Below are positions 9,301 through 18,702 of a stretch of DNA of 64,000 nt, piece after piece (position 1 is the first letter of the stretch; each line of letters begins with the position of its first letter). This stretch comes from FEN-1139 sp038207155 (GTDB lineage: Bacteria > Myxococcota_A > Polyangia > Polyangiales > Polyangiaceae): the NCBI GenBank assembly GCA_038207155.1, contig JBBRAB010000003.1:124001-188000 (forward strand), in the 5' to 3' direction. The translations under genes and the position numbers were made by a program. The notes beneath the pieces were generated by a model that saw only the letters and a program-made list of their open reading frames with translations, made no database searches and was not told where the DNA came from.

Positions 9301-12300
9301 TGTCTGCCTCGCTGACATCGAGCCGGCGCAACACCACCTGACTGTGGGTCCACGAAAGCTCAAACACTCGATCTGCCGAATGGCCGTCACTGTACTTCTC
9401 GATCAGTGCGAGGGCACCCTCACGAGTCTCCGAAACGCCTGTGACTAGGTGAATCCGAACGGTCTCGTCGGGATCGAGCAGAACAACGTTTCGGATGGCT
9501 ACGACCGGATCGAGTACCGAACCCTCGCTATCAGACAAGCGCGGGCAATGCATGGCTTGCGGATCGGCAACGGTGCGGTTGCGGCCGATGAACTCTGCTC
9601 GGCCGGTCTCGAACGAGGGCGTTCCCGAGACGCGCCCTTGAACCGTCATGAGATGGAACATCCACGGCGGCTTCTCGCTCCCGGAGCGGGGTCGCCGCGT
9701 ACACAGAATAGCCTGGCGTGGGCGCACGAACTCCGACTGCACAAACAGATTGGAGAAGGCAGGATGCGCGAGATCCGCAGCCGGCGTCGTCAGGACAACC
9801 TCCGCGAAGCTCGTCAGCTCCAGTTTGCGGGAATTTCTTCCGAAATTGGTCAGACTGACTCGCCGCAGCTCGACGTCATCCTCCGGAGAGACACTGATCT
9901 CGACGTGCGTATCGATCTCCCCGTCGTGGCGACGAAACTCCGCGCGTCCTTGGGAAAATATCGCTTCGTAGCTAGTGGCGGGGACCAACGTCGGCTGATG
10001 CGCGACGGACCAAAAAACTCCGCTGGCAACGTCCCGCAAGTAGCAAAAGCTTCCCCAGTTGTCGCGGGTTGGGTCCTCGATCCAACGCGTAACGGCAAGA
10101 TCACGCCAGCGACTGTAGCCGCCGCCAGCGTTGGTGACCATGACGTGGTAACTCCCGTTGGAGAGCAGCTGCACCTGCGGCGAGCTTGTGTTGGGCGTCG
10201 TGAAGACGCGCAGGTTGCGCTCCGTGTCCACGTTTGACTGAGCTGCCGCCGAGACTTCAGCCGGGTGAGGGTAGATAGCCGGAACGCGGGGTACGCGCTC
10301 TTGCAGCAGCAAATCCGTGGCCCGAAATGCGGGATCCGCATCGAAGCGTCGCTGCATGGGGCGATCACACAGCAGATACACCAGCGACAGGAAGGTCATG
10401 CCCTGGTGGTGAGCCATGTACGACTCAACGGTGACGGAGTCCTTGCCGCGCGGAAGTCGCTCAGTCGTGTAGTCCACCGCTTCGTAGAAGCCCTTGGGGC
10501 CGAGCTGACCCTCGTCCGCTAATCGTCGCAGGTTCTGACAGGCGGCCTCGGGCGCGACCATCAGCGCCATGGCCGACGCATAGGGCGCAATGACCAGGTC
10601 ATCGGCGAGGCCACGTTTGAAACCTAAGCCCGGGACTCCGAAGGCGCGGTACTGGTAGTTGAGCTGCGCGTCAGTTTTGCTGTAGCCAGACTCAGAAATA
10701 CCCCAGGGAACGCCCCGTTCTCGGCCATACTCAAGTTGGCGAGCCACCACACCGCGATAGGTCTCATCGAGGATCGTGCCCCGATAGGTCGGCATGATCA
10801 GCAGCGGCATCAGGTACTCGAACATCGAGCCGCTCCACGACAGGAGCGCTGGTGTGCCACTGGTGGTCGTCAGAGAGCGACCCAGGCTGAACCAATGCTC
10901 TTCGGGCAGCTTGCCCTGCGCGATCGCGACAAAGCTGGTCAGTCTGGCCTCTGACGCCAGCAGGTCATAGAAGCTCGCGTCGAGTCGATGATCCCCTACG
11001 CTGTAGCCGATCGCGAGCAGGTGTCGTTCTCGATCGTAGAGGAACTCGTAGTCCAGGGCAGCCAACTCAGTGGCAAGCTGTGCGAGTCGCGAGATCCGCT
11101 CAAGTCTCAGTCGCGCCGCGCTAGCGCCGAGTGCAATGGCCGCGTGGAGCGCGTCGAGGAACGTCCGGTCCGTCTCGTCAAGCTCATCAGTAAGCGGCGA
11201 GCTTGTGGGCGACGCGGTCAGCCGCGCCACTTCGAGCAAGCTTGGCGTTTCCGTCAGACGAATGAGTGCGCTTGCTGCACGCACCGATTCTGACGGAGCA
11301 GTAAGGCTGAGCCAGGGAGCGACCAGCCTGAGCTCGCTGAGTCCGTCCTGAACCTGGTGCTCAAAGCAATGCCCCCAAATGAGCGCTTCGTCATTGGCGT
11401 CAAGCTCCAGCAGACTCAGCAATTCGACGCCGGCGAGCAAGAGCCGCTCCAACAGAAGGTAGGCAGATGACAACTGCTGCGGTGGATTCTCCAGTGATGC
11501 CTGGATCCCGGCCAGATGTCGTTGGAGCTTTTGCGCGTCAGGAATTGTCCCTGCCAGCACGGCGAGGGTGTCACGCAGCCCAAGAAAAACCCGCTCGCTG
11601 AAGATTGGTTCACAGCTAAACTCGCGCAGTCCTGAAGCAAGCGTCAGGAGGTGCCCCGCAAGATTGCCGCTGTCTACCGTCGAAATATACCTTGGGCGCA
11701 GGGGTTCGAGCGTCTGCGTATCGTACCAATTGTAAAAATGCCCGCGGTAACGCTCCAGTCGCTCCATGGTGGCGAGCGTCTGAGCGGTCCGCTCAAGGAC
11801 TTGGCCAGTCGAGACGTAGCCAAAGTCGCGGGCAGCAAGCGTTGCAGTCAGCGATAGCCCAATGTTCGTTGGTGACGTGCGGTGAGCGATCCGGGGCTCG
11901 GGCTCTTGCTGATAGTTGTCTGGCGGAAGGTAGTTGTCGGAAGCCCCGATGAAGGTCTCAAAAAAGCGCCAGGTCTTGCGCGCCACCAGCCGCAAGAACG
12001 CCAGATCTCCCGGCGTAAGCCGAGCGCGCTCGACTGACCTCGGGCGACCGAGCCACCAGGTGACCGACGGAGCGAGCAACCAGAGGACCAGAATTGGCGC
12101 AGCCCAGGGCAGGACCGCACGATGTCCAAGCATCAACCAGCATGCGGTCCCGAGGGCAGCGATTGGCGCGACGGCCATGCGGCGATAGGCGTCAGCCAAA
12201 CTCCCGGTGGCGGCTCGCTGCGCATCGCTTGCGGTGCGCCACTCAAGCAGCTTGCGTCGGGTCACGTGCACTCGAAACCCTGAGCGCACGATGGCGTCAG

Positions 12301-15199
12301 CGCTCAGCCACGCTTCGTAGGGTAGACACACCAGCGCAACGGCTTCACGCGCGAGCTGTAGTGCAAGATCCAGAGCGAGCGCGCGACCGTGGGAGCGGCG
12401 AGGAAGCTCGCGCGGTCGACGTGCCAGTCCCGCGGCTGTGCCAATCAGTCCCGGAACGCTTAGGATCAGTGCCACGACCAGCATGGTCGGCCCCGCCGTC
12501 GCCGTGGATCTCCACCCCAGCAGGAGTAGAGCGAACATGGCCGGAGGGACCAGGCTCCGGCGCAGATTATCGAGGACTTTCCACTGCGAGAGTCGTGACA
12601 GCGGATTGATGACACGACCGTCACCCGTGGCATTGGGAACCGTACTGCGGAGCCAACCTGTCAGCTGCCAATCACCGCGCGTCCAGCGCTGGCGACGACT
12701 CACGTCCGCGCTGTAGGCGGACGGAAAATCCTCAAATAGTAGGACGTCGCTGACTAGACCCGAGCGGGCATAGGAACCTTCCAGTAGATCATGACTGAGG
12801 ATGCGATTCTCCGGTAGTTTCCCGGATATGACCTGTCGAAACGCATCAAGATCGTAGATGCCCTTACCGACGAAGGACCCCTCACCAAAGGCGTCCTGAT
12901 ACACGTCCGATACTGCCCGCGTATACGGATCGATCCCAGGTTCTCCTGAGAAGAGCCGGGCAAATCCCGACGCGTGGGCGCTTGACATCGTAATCGCGAC
13001 GCGCGGCTGCAAGATCGCGTGGCCCTCGACGACGCGCGCCAGCTTAGCGTCAAAGCGCGGATGGTTGAGGGGATGCGCCATGGTGGCCGCCAGGGTTCTG
13101 GCGGCATCGCGAGGCAGCTCGGTGTCACTGTCGAGCACGATCACGTACTTGGTATCGTGAAGGGGACGAAGGTCGGTCGGTGTAGCGAGAAAGGCGGTCG
13201 ACCCACCGCGCAGGGCCTCGTTGAGTTGCTCGAGCTTCCCGCGCTTGCGCTCCCAACCCATCCAGACTCCCTGGCACTCATTCCAGCGACGAGGGCGGTG
13301 CAGCAGGTAGAAAGTCGGGCGATGGCCGGCCGTGGTGTACCGAGCATTGAGCGCCAAGATGCCTGCGCTAGCGTGCTGCAGCAGTGCCGCGTCTTGAGCC
13401 ATGCACTCGCTTGCGGCGTCTCGGAAATCGCTCACTAGGATGAAGGACAGGTGCTCGTCGCGGTTGGCTAGGTAGCGCACCTCCAGCGCTTCGAGCAGAC
13501 TGTCAATCTCGGCGATATCGGTGAGCATCGTTGGAACGGCCACGACTGTGCGAGATTCAGGCGGAATCCCAGCCGAGTAGTCTAGCCTCGGCAGCATACT
13601 CGGGCGCACTATGAGCGACAGCGCGAGGTGCACGAGTGAGACTGATAGCTGACTTGTCACAATCACGGCCAGGGCACCCACCATGGCTTGGGTGGGTCCG
13701 GCTATGCCGTAGTAGCGCGCTGCCGCGACGATTCCGATGGATGCGGCTCCCGTTATGCCCGCGATCGAGCCCGCATAGAGCGGAAAGCGCAGGGCGCGCG
13801 CCGCGTGCTTGGGGGTGGCGCGCACATGGGCTCTCTGCTCCAGGAGCCTTCGCCCGTTACCGATCAGATAGTAGCCGACATGCGCGGTTCTGGCGCTACC
13901 CGCACTTGCTAGCTCGACAGCTGCGCTTGCGACGGCTGCCTCGTCGAGCGTTCCTCCTTTAGCGATCTCCTCGACGACATGGCGATAACGGTCGCGCGTC
14001 GCAAAATCCATCGTGGAATAGACGTGAGCCGGATCGAGCGTCAGCTGACGCTCAACAACGCTCATGGCCTCGACAAAATCACGCCAGTCGGTGGCGCCCA
14101 GCAGGCGTAGGCTGCCGATGCTGTTGCCGATTGCGACCTGATCCGCCGCTTGGCTTTGGCTACCGATCTGAAAAATCTGCTCGACGGTTTGCCCGCGCTC
14201 GGCCAGGCGTTCTTCGAGCCAGGCCATCGGGAATCCAAGGGCTGGACCCAGCCCCTGCAGTCGCGTTGCCAGCTCCATGGCGAATGCGGTCGTCAACGGC
14301 GGGCTCTCCTCCACCATTTCTGCGAGCACCAGCACCAAATTGGCTGGAACTTGAGACGAGACCTCCACCATGCGCGCGACCCAGAGCTCGGCCGCATCGC
14401 GATCGCGCCGTCCCGCAGTCACACCTGCGACAATGCGTCGAAGGTTCTCCAGTAGCGCGATTCGCAGCATGATCGGAATGGCCCACAGCTCCCCGAGCTT
14501 GAGCGGCTGCACCGACTGATAGGCAGAAACGAAGGCACGCAGCCCCTCCAGATCGAGCCGACCATGGGAATGCGAAATGAGCTCCAGTACCAGATCATAG
14601 ACACGCGGCAGCCCCGCCGAGCGCAGGTTGGCAAGTCGCGGCAGCTCACGGCTGTAGCCGTGTGGCAAATGACGACGAGCCGTTCGGATCTGCTCCTCGA
14701 CCAAGTGATAATTGTCGATGAACCACTCGGCTGCGGGCGTCAGGCGCTTTCCGCGGAGCAGCGCGGCTGTGAGCAAGCCGTAGGCCCGGCGCAGTTCCTG
14801 CTCATTGGCGTCGAGGCGCGGCAGGAGGCGATCTGCCGTGCTGCTGCTCGCTGAGGTTTGCTCGTGCCAGCCCGCGCGCACGCGCGCGTGCTGCTCAAGC
14901 TGACTGACGCTGTAGAGTTCCGCTCGGAGCGGCGCAGTGTCGTCCGTCAGGTGTGCTGGACTATGAATGCGCCTCGCCGACCTTCGTCGGCGCAGGTACG
15001 GGACCCCAACGTTTTCAAATAGAGGAGACAATAGATTCGCCGAGGCGAAAGCTACCACGCCCGCCGATGCGCGTGAATTCGACGGCCGTTCGGAGAACGG
15101 CCGCTCGGAGTGCGAACGTTCACGCCAGCTGCGCACGATACTTAGCTTATCGTTCGCTGAATCATCGATCTCACGGATTCGAATAACCCGACCGCGCAC
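6323..15199 (-). CDS. ndvB: Cyclic beta-1,2-glucan synthase (NdvB/Cgs type)
   Basis: 2958 residues, close to the 2800-2900 usual for the family. It makes cyclic beta-1,2-glucan from UDP-glucose in the inner membrane. Order of parts: a helical N-terminal region; membrane segments near 475-530; a GT84 glycosyltransferase with VVLDSDTELP near 690 and the QRWTRGDWQ acceptor/processivity motif near 836; more membrane segments near 885-1045; a DUF3131/glycoamylase-like region (about 1060-1640, with LLSWSGSMFEYLMP and VPWGISESGY); then a beta-sandwich plus GH94 phosphorylase module to the end, with the catalytic-Asp motif GTGDWNDGMNLVGERG near 2627. The GH94 part controls ring length in Brucella and Agrobacterium Cgs. 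The start is uncertain: the frame opens at a GTG without a clear ribosome site and has no ATG nearby. A single-gene unit; the small MGDKSPK gene may follow it. Confidence 0.95.
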   Translation of the reverse strand: MRGRVIRIREIDDSANDKLSIVRSWRERSHSERPFSERPSNSRASAGVVAFASANLLSPLFENVGVPYLRRRRSARRIHSPAHLTDDTAPLRAELYSVSQLEQHARVRAGWHEQTSASSSTADRLLPRLDANEQELRRAYGLLTAALLRGKRLTPAAEWFIDNYHLVEEQIRTARRHLPHGYSRELPRLANLRSAGLPRVYDLVLELISHSHGRLDLEGLRAFVSAYQSVQPLKLGELWAIPIMLRIALLENLRRIVAGVTAGRRDRDAAELWVARMVEVSSQVPANLVLVLAEMVEESPPLTTAFAMELATRLQGLGPALGFPMAWLEERLAERGQTVEQIFQIGSQSQAADQVAIGNSIGSLRLLGATDWRDFVEAMSVVERQLTLDPAHVYSTMDFATRDRYRHVVEEIAKGGTLDEAAVASAAVELASAGSARTAHVGYYLIGNGRRLLEQRAHVRATPKHAARALRFPLYAGSIAGITGAASIGIVAAARYYGIAGPTQAMVGALAVIVTSQLSVSLVHLALSLIVRPSMLPRLDYSAGIPPESRTVVAVPTMLTDIAEIDSLLEALEVRYLANRDEHLSFILVSDFRDAASECMAQDAALLQHASAGILALNARYTTAGHRPTFYLLHRPRRWNECQGVWMGWERKRGKLEQLNEALRGGSTAFLATPTDLRPLHDTKYVIVLDSDTELPRDAARTLAATMAHPLNHPRFDAKLARVVEGHAILQPRVAITMSSAHASGFARLFSGEPGIDPYTRAVSDVYQDAFGEGSFVGKGIYDLDAFRQVISGKLPENRILSHDLLEGSYARSGLVSDVLLFEDFPSAYSADVSRRQRWTRGDWQLTGWLRSTVPNATGDGRVINPLSRLSQWKVLDNLRRSLVPPAMFALLLLGWRSTATAGPTMLVVALILSVPGLIGTAAGLARRPRELPRRSHGRALALDLALQLAREAVALVCLPYEAWLSADAIVRSGFRVHVTRRKLLEWRTASDAQRAATGSLADAYRRMAVAPIAALGTACWLMLGHRAVLPWAAPILVLWLLAPSVTWWLGRPRSVERARLTPGDLAFLRLVARKTWRFFETFIGASDNYLPPDNYQQEPEPRIAHRTSPTNIGLSLTATLAARDFGYVSTGQVLERTAQTLATMERLERYRGHFYNWYDTQTLEPLRPRYISTVDSGNLAGHLLTLASGLREFSCEPIFSERVFLGLRDTLAVLAGTIPDAQKLQRHLAGIQASLENPPQQLSSAYLLLERLLLAGVELLSLLELDANDEALIWGHCFEHQVQDGLSELRLVAPWLSLTAPSESVRAASALIRLTETPSLLEVARLTASPTSSPLTDELDETDRTFLDALHAAIALGASAARLRLERISRLAQLATELAALDYEFLYDRERHLLAIGYSVGDHRLDASFYDLLASEARLTSFVAIAQGKLPEEHWFSLGRSLTTTSGTPALLSWSGSMFEYLMPLLIMPTYRGTILDETYRGVVARQLEYGRERGVPWGISESGYSKTDAQLNYQYRAFGVPGLGFKRGLADDLVIAPYASAMALMVAPEAACQNLRRLADEGQLGPKGFYEAVDYTTERLPRGKDSVTVESYMAHHQGMTFLSLVYLLCDRPMQRRFDADPAFRATDLLLQERVPRVPAIYPHPAEVSAAAQSNVDTERNLRVFTTPNTSSPQVQLLSNGSYHVMVTNAGGGYSRWRDLAVTRWIEDPTRDNWGSFCYLRDVASGVFWSVAHQPTLVPATSYEAIFSQGRAEFRRHDGEIDTHVEISVSPEDDVELRRVSLTNFGRNSRKLELTSFAEVVLTTPAADLAHPAFSNLFVQSEFVRPRQAILCTRRPRSGSEKPPWMFHLMTVQGRVSGTPSFETGRAEFIGRNRTVADPQAMHCPRLSDSEGSVLDPVVAIRNVVLLDPDETVRIHLVTGVSETREGALALIEKYSDGHSADRVFELSWTHSQVVLRRLDVSEADTQLYERLAGHVLYANPTLRAPRNVLARNHRDQSALWAYAISGDLPICLVKIADRQFLGLVRQLVQAHAYFRLKGVAADLVIWNDDPSGYRQVLQEEIRDVIASLGQAERLDRSNGIFLCRTDQISEEDKVLLQTVARLVLVDSDGTLAEQINRLPPIEPRVPWFAARERRAEPRRGTKPSGQLARPDLASWNGRGGFTPDGREYVMVTHEGARTPAPWVNVLANPYFGSIISESGSAYSWSENAHNYRLTPWHNDPITDPSGEAFYVRDEDTGHFWSPTPMPAGGTGPYTTRHGFGYSVFEYREDGIESELRTFVATDAPLKFVLFKLTNRSNRPRRLSLTGLFELVLGESRAKSFQHVVTELDAGSGAIIGRNPYGNEFARRVAFLDCSEELRSITGDRLEFVGRNGSLARPACLKRTWLSGRVGPALDPCMAMQVMVELAAGEEHEVAFTFGSGFDLADAQTLIHRFRGVGAARSALDRVWDYWNHTLGAIHVQTPDPALNFLTNGWLIYQVLSARLWGRSGFYQSGGAFGFRDQLQDAMSLVHAAPAILREQLVRSSERQFREGDVQHWWHPPMGRGVRTRISDDYLWLPYATCRYIETLGDVGVLSERTAFLEGRPVKPDEDSYYDLPLRSEETGTLYEHCVRAIENGLRVGVHGLPLMGTGDWNDGMNLVGERGEGESVWLAFFLHDVLVRFVKIARLQGDEAFAERCLAAAAGLTEAISQHGWDGQWYRRAYFDDGEALGTASGVDCQIDSLPQSWATLSQVGSPERAKTALASLDARLVDRELGLIRLFDPPFDRSDSNPGYVKGYVPGVRENGGQYTHAAVWAVMAFAASGNSSKAWELFGLINPVRHGGTQAAIERYKVEPYVMAADVYTNPKHAGRGGWTWYTGAAGWMYRLAVESLLGVRLEVDRLFIEPLMPSDWTEFELHYRYRSTRYHIRVHGPQTAGSAVSRLVCYGAEQSGGYVPLRDDGGEHDVELWLASEGSCT

Positions 15200-15884
15200 G
15201 AAGGTGAACGCCGGCTACCAGCGTTGCGGCAGATCTGCCAATCAGTAGTGCAGATCTTCGATAGACTGAGCCCGCCAGCCCAATTTACAGCGAGTGTCTA
15301 CTGATAACGCGCAAAAGTCCGCCCGATCACGTACATTTTTCGACGAATTCCGTGGCAACGTCGATCAGTCGGTTTGCTCCGGGACACTTCAGTTCGGCGG
15401 TGTTCGGCCGCCCAGACCGGCGAGCTCGGCGCAGGACTCGTGGTGACACAGTCGCTCGAAGCGGCGTGTGAAGCGCGCCCGGTGCGCCAAACGCACTGCG
15501 GCCGTCGTTGAGAGAGAATGAGTCGGAACGAGGGCCGGATGAGGCGGAGTGGGGTCAGCATGGGCCGGAATGGTAACAGTCAGTCGCTCGCGACAGCGCC
15601 ACGATGGGGCGGAGGTGAATGGATTTGCTTCGAGCTGAACTAGACCGTTTGGACTCGCGCAGACACGCCAGGGTCACGAGTCATCGTGACGAGATCGAAC
15701 GCCACCAAGGTACCGTCAATGTCTGGCAAAACGGCCATCTCCCACTGCCCATCTCCCACTGCCCATCTCCCATCGCTCGCGTCACAACTATTCGTGAGCC
15801 GATTTGGTTGGCCTGAGGCTCATCGCGCTGTTTCACGGGCCGCTTGCTGCGGCCGTTGATCCACTCGCATTGGAGAGATTCATC
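15200..15884. other. Intergenic region between ndvB and the GH30 gene
   Basis: About 685 bases between two divergently transcribed genes. An 87-codon minus-strand frame (15298-15561) lacks a ribosome site and any recognisable sequence and is not accepted. The stretch holds the short tandem repeat at 15735-15776 and must contain both promoters, which I could not place with confidence. Confidence 0.5.
15735..15776. repeat. 14-bp tandem repeat, three copies
   Basis: The unit ccatctcccactgc occurs twice exactly, followed by a third copy with changes at its end (cccatctcccatcg). It lies in the leader region of the GH30 gene, about 110 bases before its start codon. Confidence 0.85.
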
Positions 15885-17603
15885 ATGGTCAATATGAAGA
15901 CGGGCATCGCAGCGCTCACTCTGGCGCTGTATGCGGGTCAGGCCGCTGCCGCCGAGCTCACGATCGATCGCGGGAAAAAGCAGCAAATCATCGAAGGATT
16001 TGGCATGTTTGGCGGGGCGGACGTCTGGTGGAGCAGCAGCGAGGCCGTCCTAGATCAGGCCTGGACGCACCAGGTGATTGACGATCTTGGGATCTCGATG
16101 TGGCGCAATGAGTACTACCCTGATGCCTCCGCCGCCGCGCCTCAGGATGCCGATTGGGCCAAGCAGCGCCCAGTTGTCGAGCTCCTGTCCAAGTACGCGG
16201 CCGAGCGAAAGGTTCCGCTCAAGGTCCTTCTGACGATCTGGAGCCCTCCGGCAGGGGACAAGTGCCTAGGCGCCGAGGCTACGGGTTGGGACAAGTGCGC
16301 CAAGAGTCCGCCCGAGCGTCCTGCAAACACCAAGGGCGGTAACATCATCGATCCGGGGCAACGCGACGCCTATGCCGCCTGGCTCGTCAAGGGCCTGAAG
16401 CTCTATCGCGACTCAGGGGTGGACGTGTACGGCCTGAGTATTCAGAACGAGCCGCTCTTCTGGCAGGGCTACAATTCCTGCTTCTATGAGCAGGGCTACT
16501 ATGCGGACACGCTCGCGATCGTCGGTTCGAAGATCAAGGCGGAGTTCCCCCAGGTGAAGCTGTTTGGTGCCGAAAACATGCTCGGAATCGAGTGTGGTGC
16601 CGGCGCCACTGGCGATGCGTTTGATAACTACTGGTACACCGCTGCCATCATGAACAACCCCGGAGCCGCTGCGGTTGTCGACGCGTACGCGGTGCACGGG
16701 TACGTGGACGGAGTCACCGCCAGTCCCACCTCTAAGCTGGCCAAGCTGTGGAGCTCGTTCCAGGACGGGATCGCCAAGACCGGCAAGCCCGCTTGGATGA
16801 CTGAAACCTCAGGCTACTTTCACGAATGGCCGGGAACAGCGGCTCGCCCGGGTGGGCTCGATCTCGCCCAAGCGATGTACGCAGCCCTGAGCTTCGGGCA
16901 TCTCACGGCTTGGGTTTATTGGCAAGGCAGTGGCAAGGACGCGCTCAATGAGTACTCGCTGATGCAGGGCACGACTCCGGGCAAGAACTACTACGTCGCC
17001 AAGCAGTTTTACCGCTACATTCGCCCCGGCGCGCGCATGGTGGAGGTCACGAGCAGCGACCCCGGCGTGCTAGCGGTCGCGTTTGAGCACGAGGCGATGC
17101 AGTCCTTCACCGTGGTGGCGCTCAATACCACGGACAAGCCACAGAGCTTGGACCTGACGGGCACGAGTCTACCCAGTGAATACGAGGCGATTCGCACGTC
17201 GGGGACCGAGGATGCAAAGTCGCTTGGAAAGGTGTCCGGCAAGGGGCTCAGTTTGCCTGCGAAGAGCGTGACGACGTTCGTCAATGGCAACGTCTATGAG
17301 CACCTCGCGGCCAACCTCGGCACTGGTGGCTCAGGTACGGGCGGCTCAGGCGCCGGCGGCACGAACGGGAGCGGGGCCACCACCGGCGTTGGCGGCACGA
17401 ACGGCGCAAGTACGGGCGCTACGGGCTCCGGCGCTATCAATGGAGCTGCGGCCAGTAGTTCTACATCGAGCGACGCCGCTTCGGACGACAGTGGTTGCGG
17501 TTGTCGCACCGCGCCGCGCCAGGGCGGAGGCCTCAGGTCCGCTCTGGCCGCGCTGCTCGGTTTCGCGCTGGTCGCGGGACGCCGGCGTTCGCGACATCGC
17601 TAG
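15885..17603 (+). CDS. Surface-anchored GH30-family glycoside hydrolase with MYXO-CTERM tail
   Basis: 572 residues from the ATG at 15885, chosen because GGAGAG lies seven bases upstream and a signal peptide follows (KTGIAALTLALYAGQAAAA). The mature part begins with the GH30 hallmark IIEGFGMFGGADVWW. The acid/base Glu is in SIQNEPLFW (residue 189) and the nucleophile Glu in AWMTETSGYF (residue 307); FGAENM and VYWQGSG complete the barrel, and a beta-sandwich covers residues about 385-460. GH30 enzymes attack glucans, galactans or glucuronoxylan; the substrate here is not readable. A Gly/Thr/Ser linker (GTGGSGTGGSG and so on) leads to DDSGCGCRTAP, a hydrophobic stretch and GRRRSRHR, the MYXO-CTERM signal that is processed by a myxosortase and displays proteins on the outer surface. 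Confidence 0.92.
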   Translation: MVNMKTGIAALTLALYAGQAAAAELTIDRGKKQQIIEGFGMFGGADVWWSSSEAVLDQAWTHQVIDDLGISMWRNEYYPDASAAAPQDADWAKQRPVVELLSKYAAERKVPLKVLLTIWSPPAGDKCLGAEATGWDKCAKSPPERPANTKGGNIIDPGQRDAYAAWLVKGLKLYRDSGVDVYGLSIQNEPLFWQGYNSCFYEQGYYADTLAIVGSKIKAEFPQVKLFGAENMLGIECGAGATGDAFDNYWYTAAIMNNPGAAAVVDAYAVHGYVDGVTASPTSKLAKLWSSFQDGIAKTGKPAWMTETSGYFHEWPGTAARPGGLDLAQAMYAALSFGHLTAWVYWQGSGKDALNEYSLMQGTTPGKNYYVAKQFYRYIRPGARMVEVTSSDPGVLAVAFEHEAMQSFTVVALNTTDKPQSLDLTGTSLPSEYEAIRTSGTEDAKSLGKVSGKGLSLPAKSVTTFVNGNVYEHLAANLGTGGSGTGGSGAGGTNGSGATTGVGGTNGASTGATGSGAINGAAASSSTSSDAASDDSGCGCRTAPRQGGGLRSALAALLGFALVAGRRRSRHR

Positions 17604-17628
17604 GACCGTGAGGCGCTGCCTGGTATAG

Positions 17629-17661
17629 CTATCGCGCGTGGCACGCCACCGCGCGCGATAG
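17629..17661. terminator. Hairpin between convergent GH30 and ppx genes
   Basis: Arms ctatcgcgcg (17629-17638) and cgcgcgatag (17652-17661) enclose a loop that itself contains tggc/gcca. There is no T-run on either side, so termination is plausible but not certain. Confidence 0.5.
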
Positions 17662-17751
17662 TCCGCGCCTGCGTCTTGGCGATGGAGCGCTGGACATCGC
17701 TAAGGCCGTCTTTGGGGTGAAATGACCTGCCGAGGGACCTGCCACTCTAGC

Positions 17752-18702
17752 TCACTCTGGCTGCTGGCGCGTTGCCGCCAGCAGCGCTTCGACGAGACCC
17801 CAACGGACCCCGCGGTCAGAGATCGTGAACTCGTCGGCCCCTGCAAACACGGCGAGCTGCTCAGCGATCAAGCAGCCAGCCAGGATCACGTCGGCGCGCT
17901 TTGGCTCCAGACCGGGCACCAGGCGTCGTTCCGCCAGCGGTAGGCAAGCGAGGCGCGCCCCGATGGTGCTCATGGCCTGGCTCGTCAGTTTGGCGCCATG
18001 AATGCACGCGACGTCGTAGGGCACGACCGCGTCTTGTACGGCCATCAGGGTCGTGTACGTACCGGCCACGCCAACCCAGGTCGCCTGCTTGGGCAGTGCC
18101 GGCAGGGTCGAGAGCAGGTCTCGGGCGTCCTGGCGCAACGCGGACTGCTCGGCCTCGCTGGGCAGCTCGCCGCGCAGGTAACGCTCGGTCTGACGGACCG
18201 CGCCCAGGTCGAGGCTGCGGGCCCAGTCGATCCGCGTGACGGCTCCCTGCGAGACTCCACCGACAATCACCTCAGTGCTGCCTCCGCCGATGTCGACGAC
18301 CACGACCGGGCCCTCGACGCTGAGACCCGAGAGCGCGCCCGCAAACGTGAGACGGGCCTCCTCGTCGCCTGAGATGACTCGTGGGCGCTTTCCAAGAATC
18401 CCCTCGGCCTGAGCGATGAAGGACTCACCCCCCGCGGCGTCGCGAAGCGCGCTGGTACCCACGACGTCGAGCTGACTGGCCCCGGCCGTCCGAAGCAGCT
18501 TGGCGTACTCCGCGAGGCAGGCCAGGGTCCGCGCCATCGCGTCAGGGTCGAGCTGTCGGGTCCGGTCGACGCCGGCGCCAAGCCGCGTGATTGTGGCGCG
18601 CTCGACGACCGGCAGCGCGTGGTTCCGCGCCGCCTCGACAATCAATAAGAGGACACTATTGGTCCCGATGTCGATAGCGGCGACGCGCGAACTGGCACTC
18701 AC
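17752..18702 (-). CDS. Ppx/GppA-family phosphatase (exopolyphosphatase or pppGpp phosphatase)
   Basis: 316 residues, the length of short Ppx2-type members without the C-terminal HD domain. The ASKHA ATPase fold is shown by the phosphate-1 motif AIDIGTNSVLLLI at residues 9-21, the catalytic region (ISGDEEARLTF), the phosphate-2 motif VVVDIGGGSTEVI near residue 135, and VGVAGTYTTLMA near 210. The enzyme hydrolyses polyphosphate or the stringent-response nucleotide pppGpp in the cytoplasm; the two activities cannot be told apart here. It starts at a GTG that overlaps the TGA of the upstream OmpA-like gene (GTGA), so the two are one translationally coupled unit. Confidence 0.9.
   Translation of the reverse strand: MSASSRVAAIDIGTNSVLLLIVEAARNHALPVVERATITRLGAGVDRTRQLDPDAMARTLACLAEYAKLLRTAGASQLDVVGTSALRDAAGGESFIAQAEGILGKRPRVISGDEEARLTFAGALSGLSVEGPVVVVDIGGGSTEVIVGGVSQGAVTRIDWARSLDLGAVRQTERYLRGELPSEAEQSALRQDARDLLSTLPALPKQATWVGVAGTYTTLMAVQDAVVPYDVACIHGAKLTSQAMSTIGARLACLPLAERRLVPGLEPKRADVILAGCLIAEQLAVFAGADEFTISDRGVRWGLVEALLAATRQQPE

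Noticed and set aside
15298..15561. 87-codon minus-strand frame in the ndvB-GH30 gap
   Set aside because: No ribosome site and no family resemblance; Arg/Ser-rich as random GC-rich frames are.
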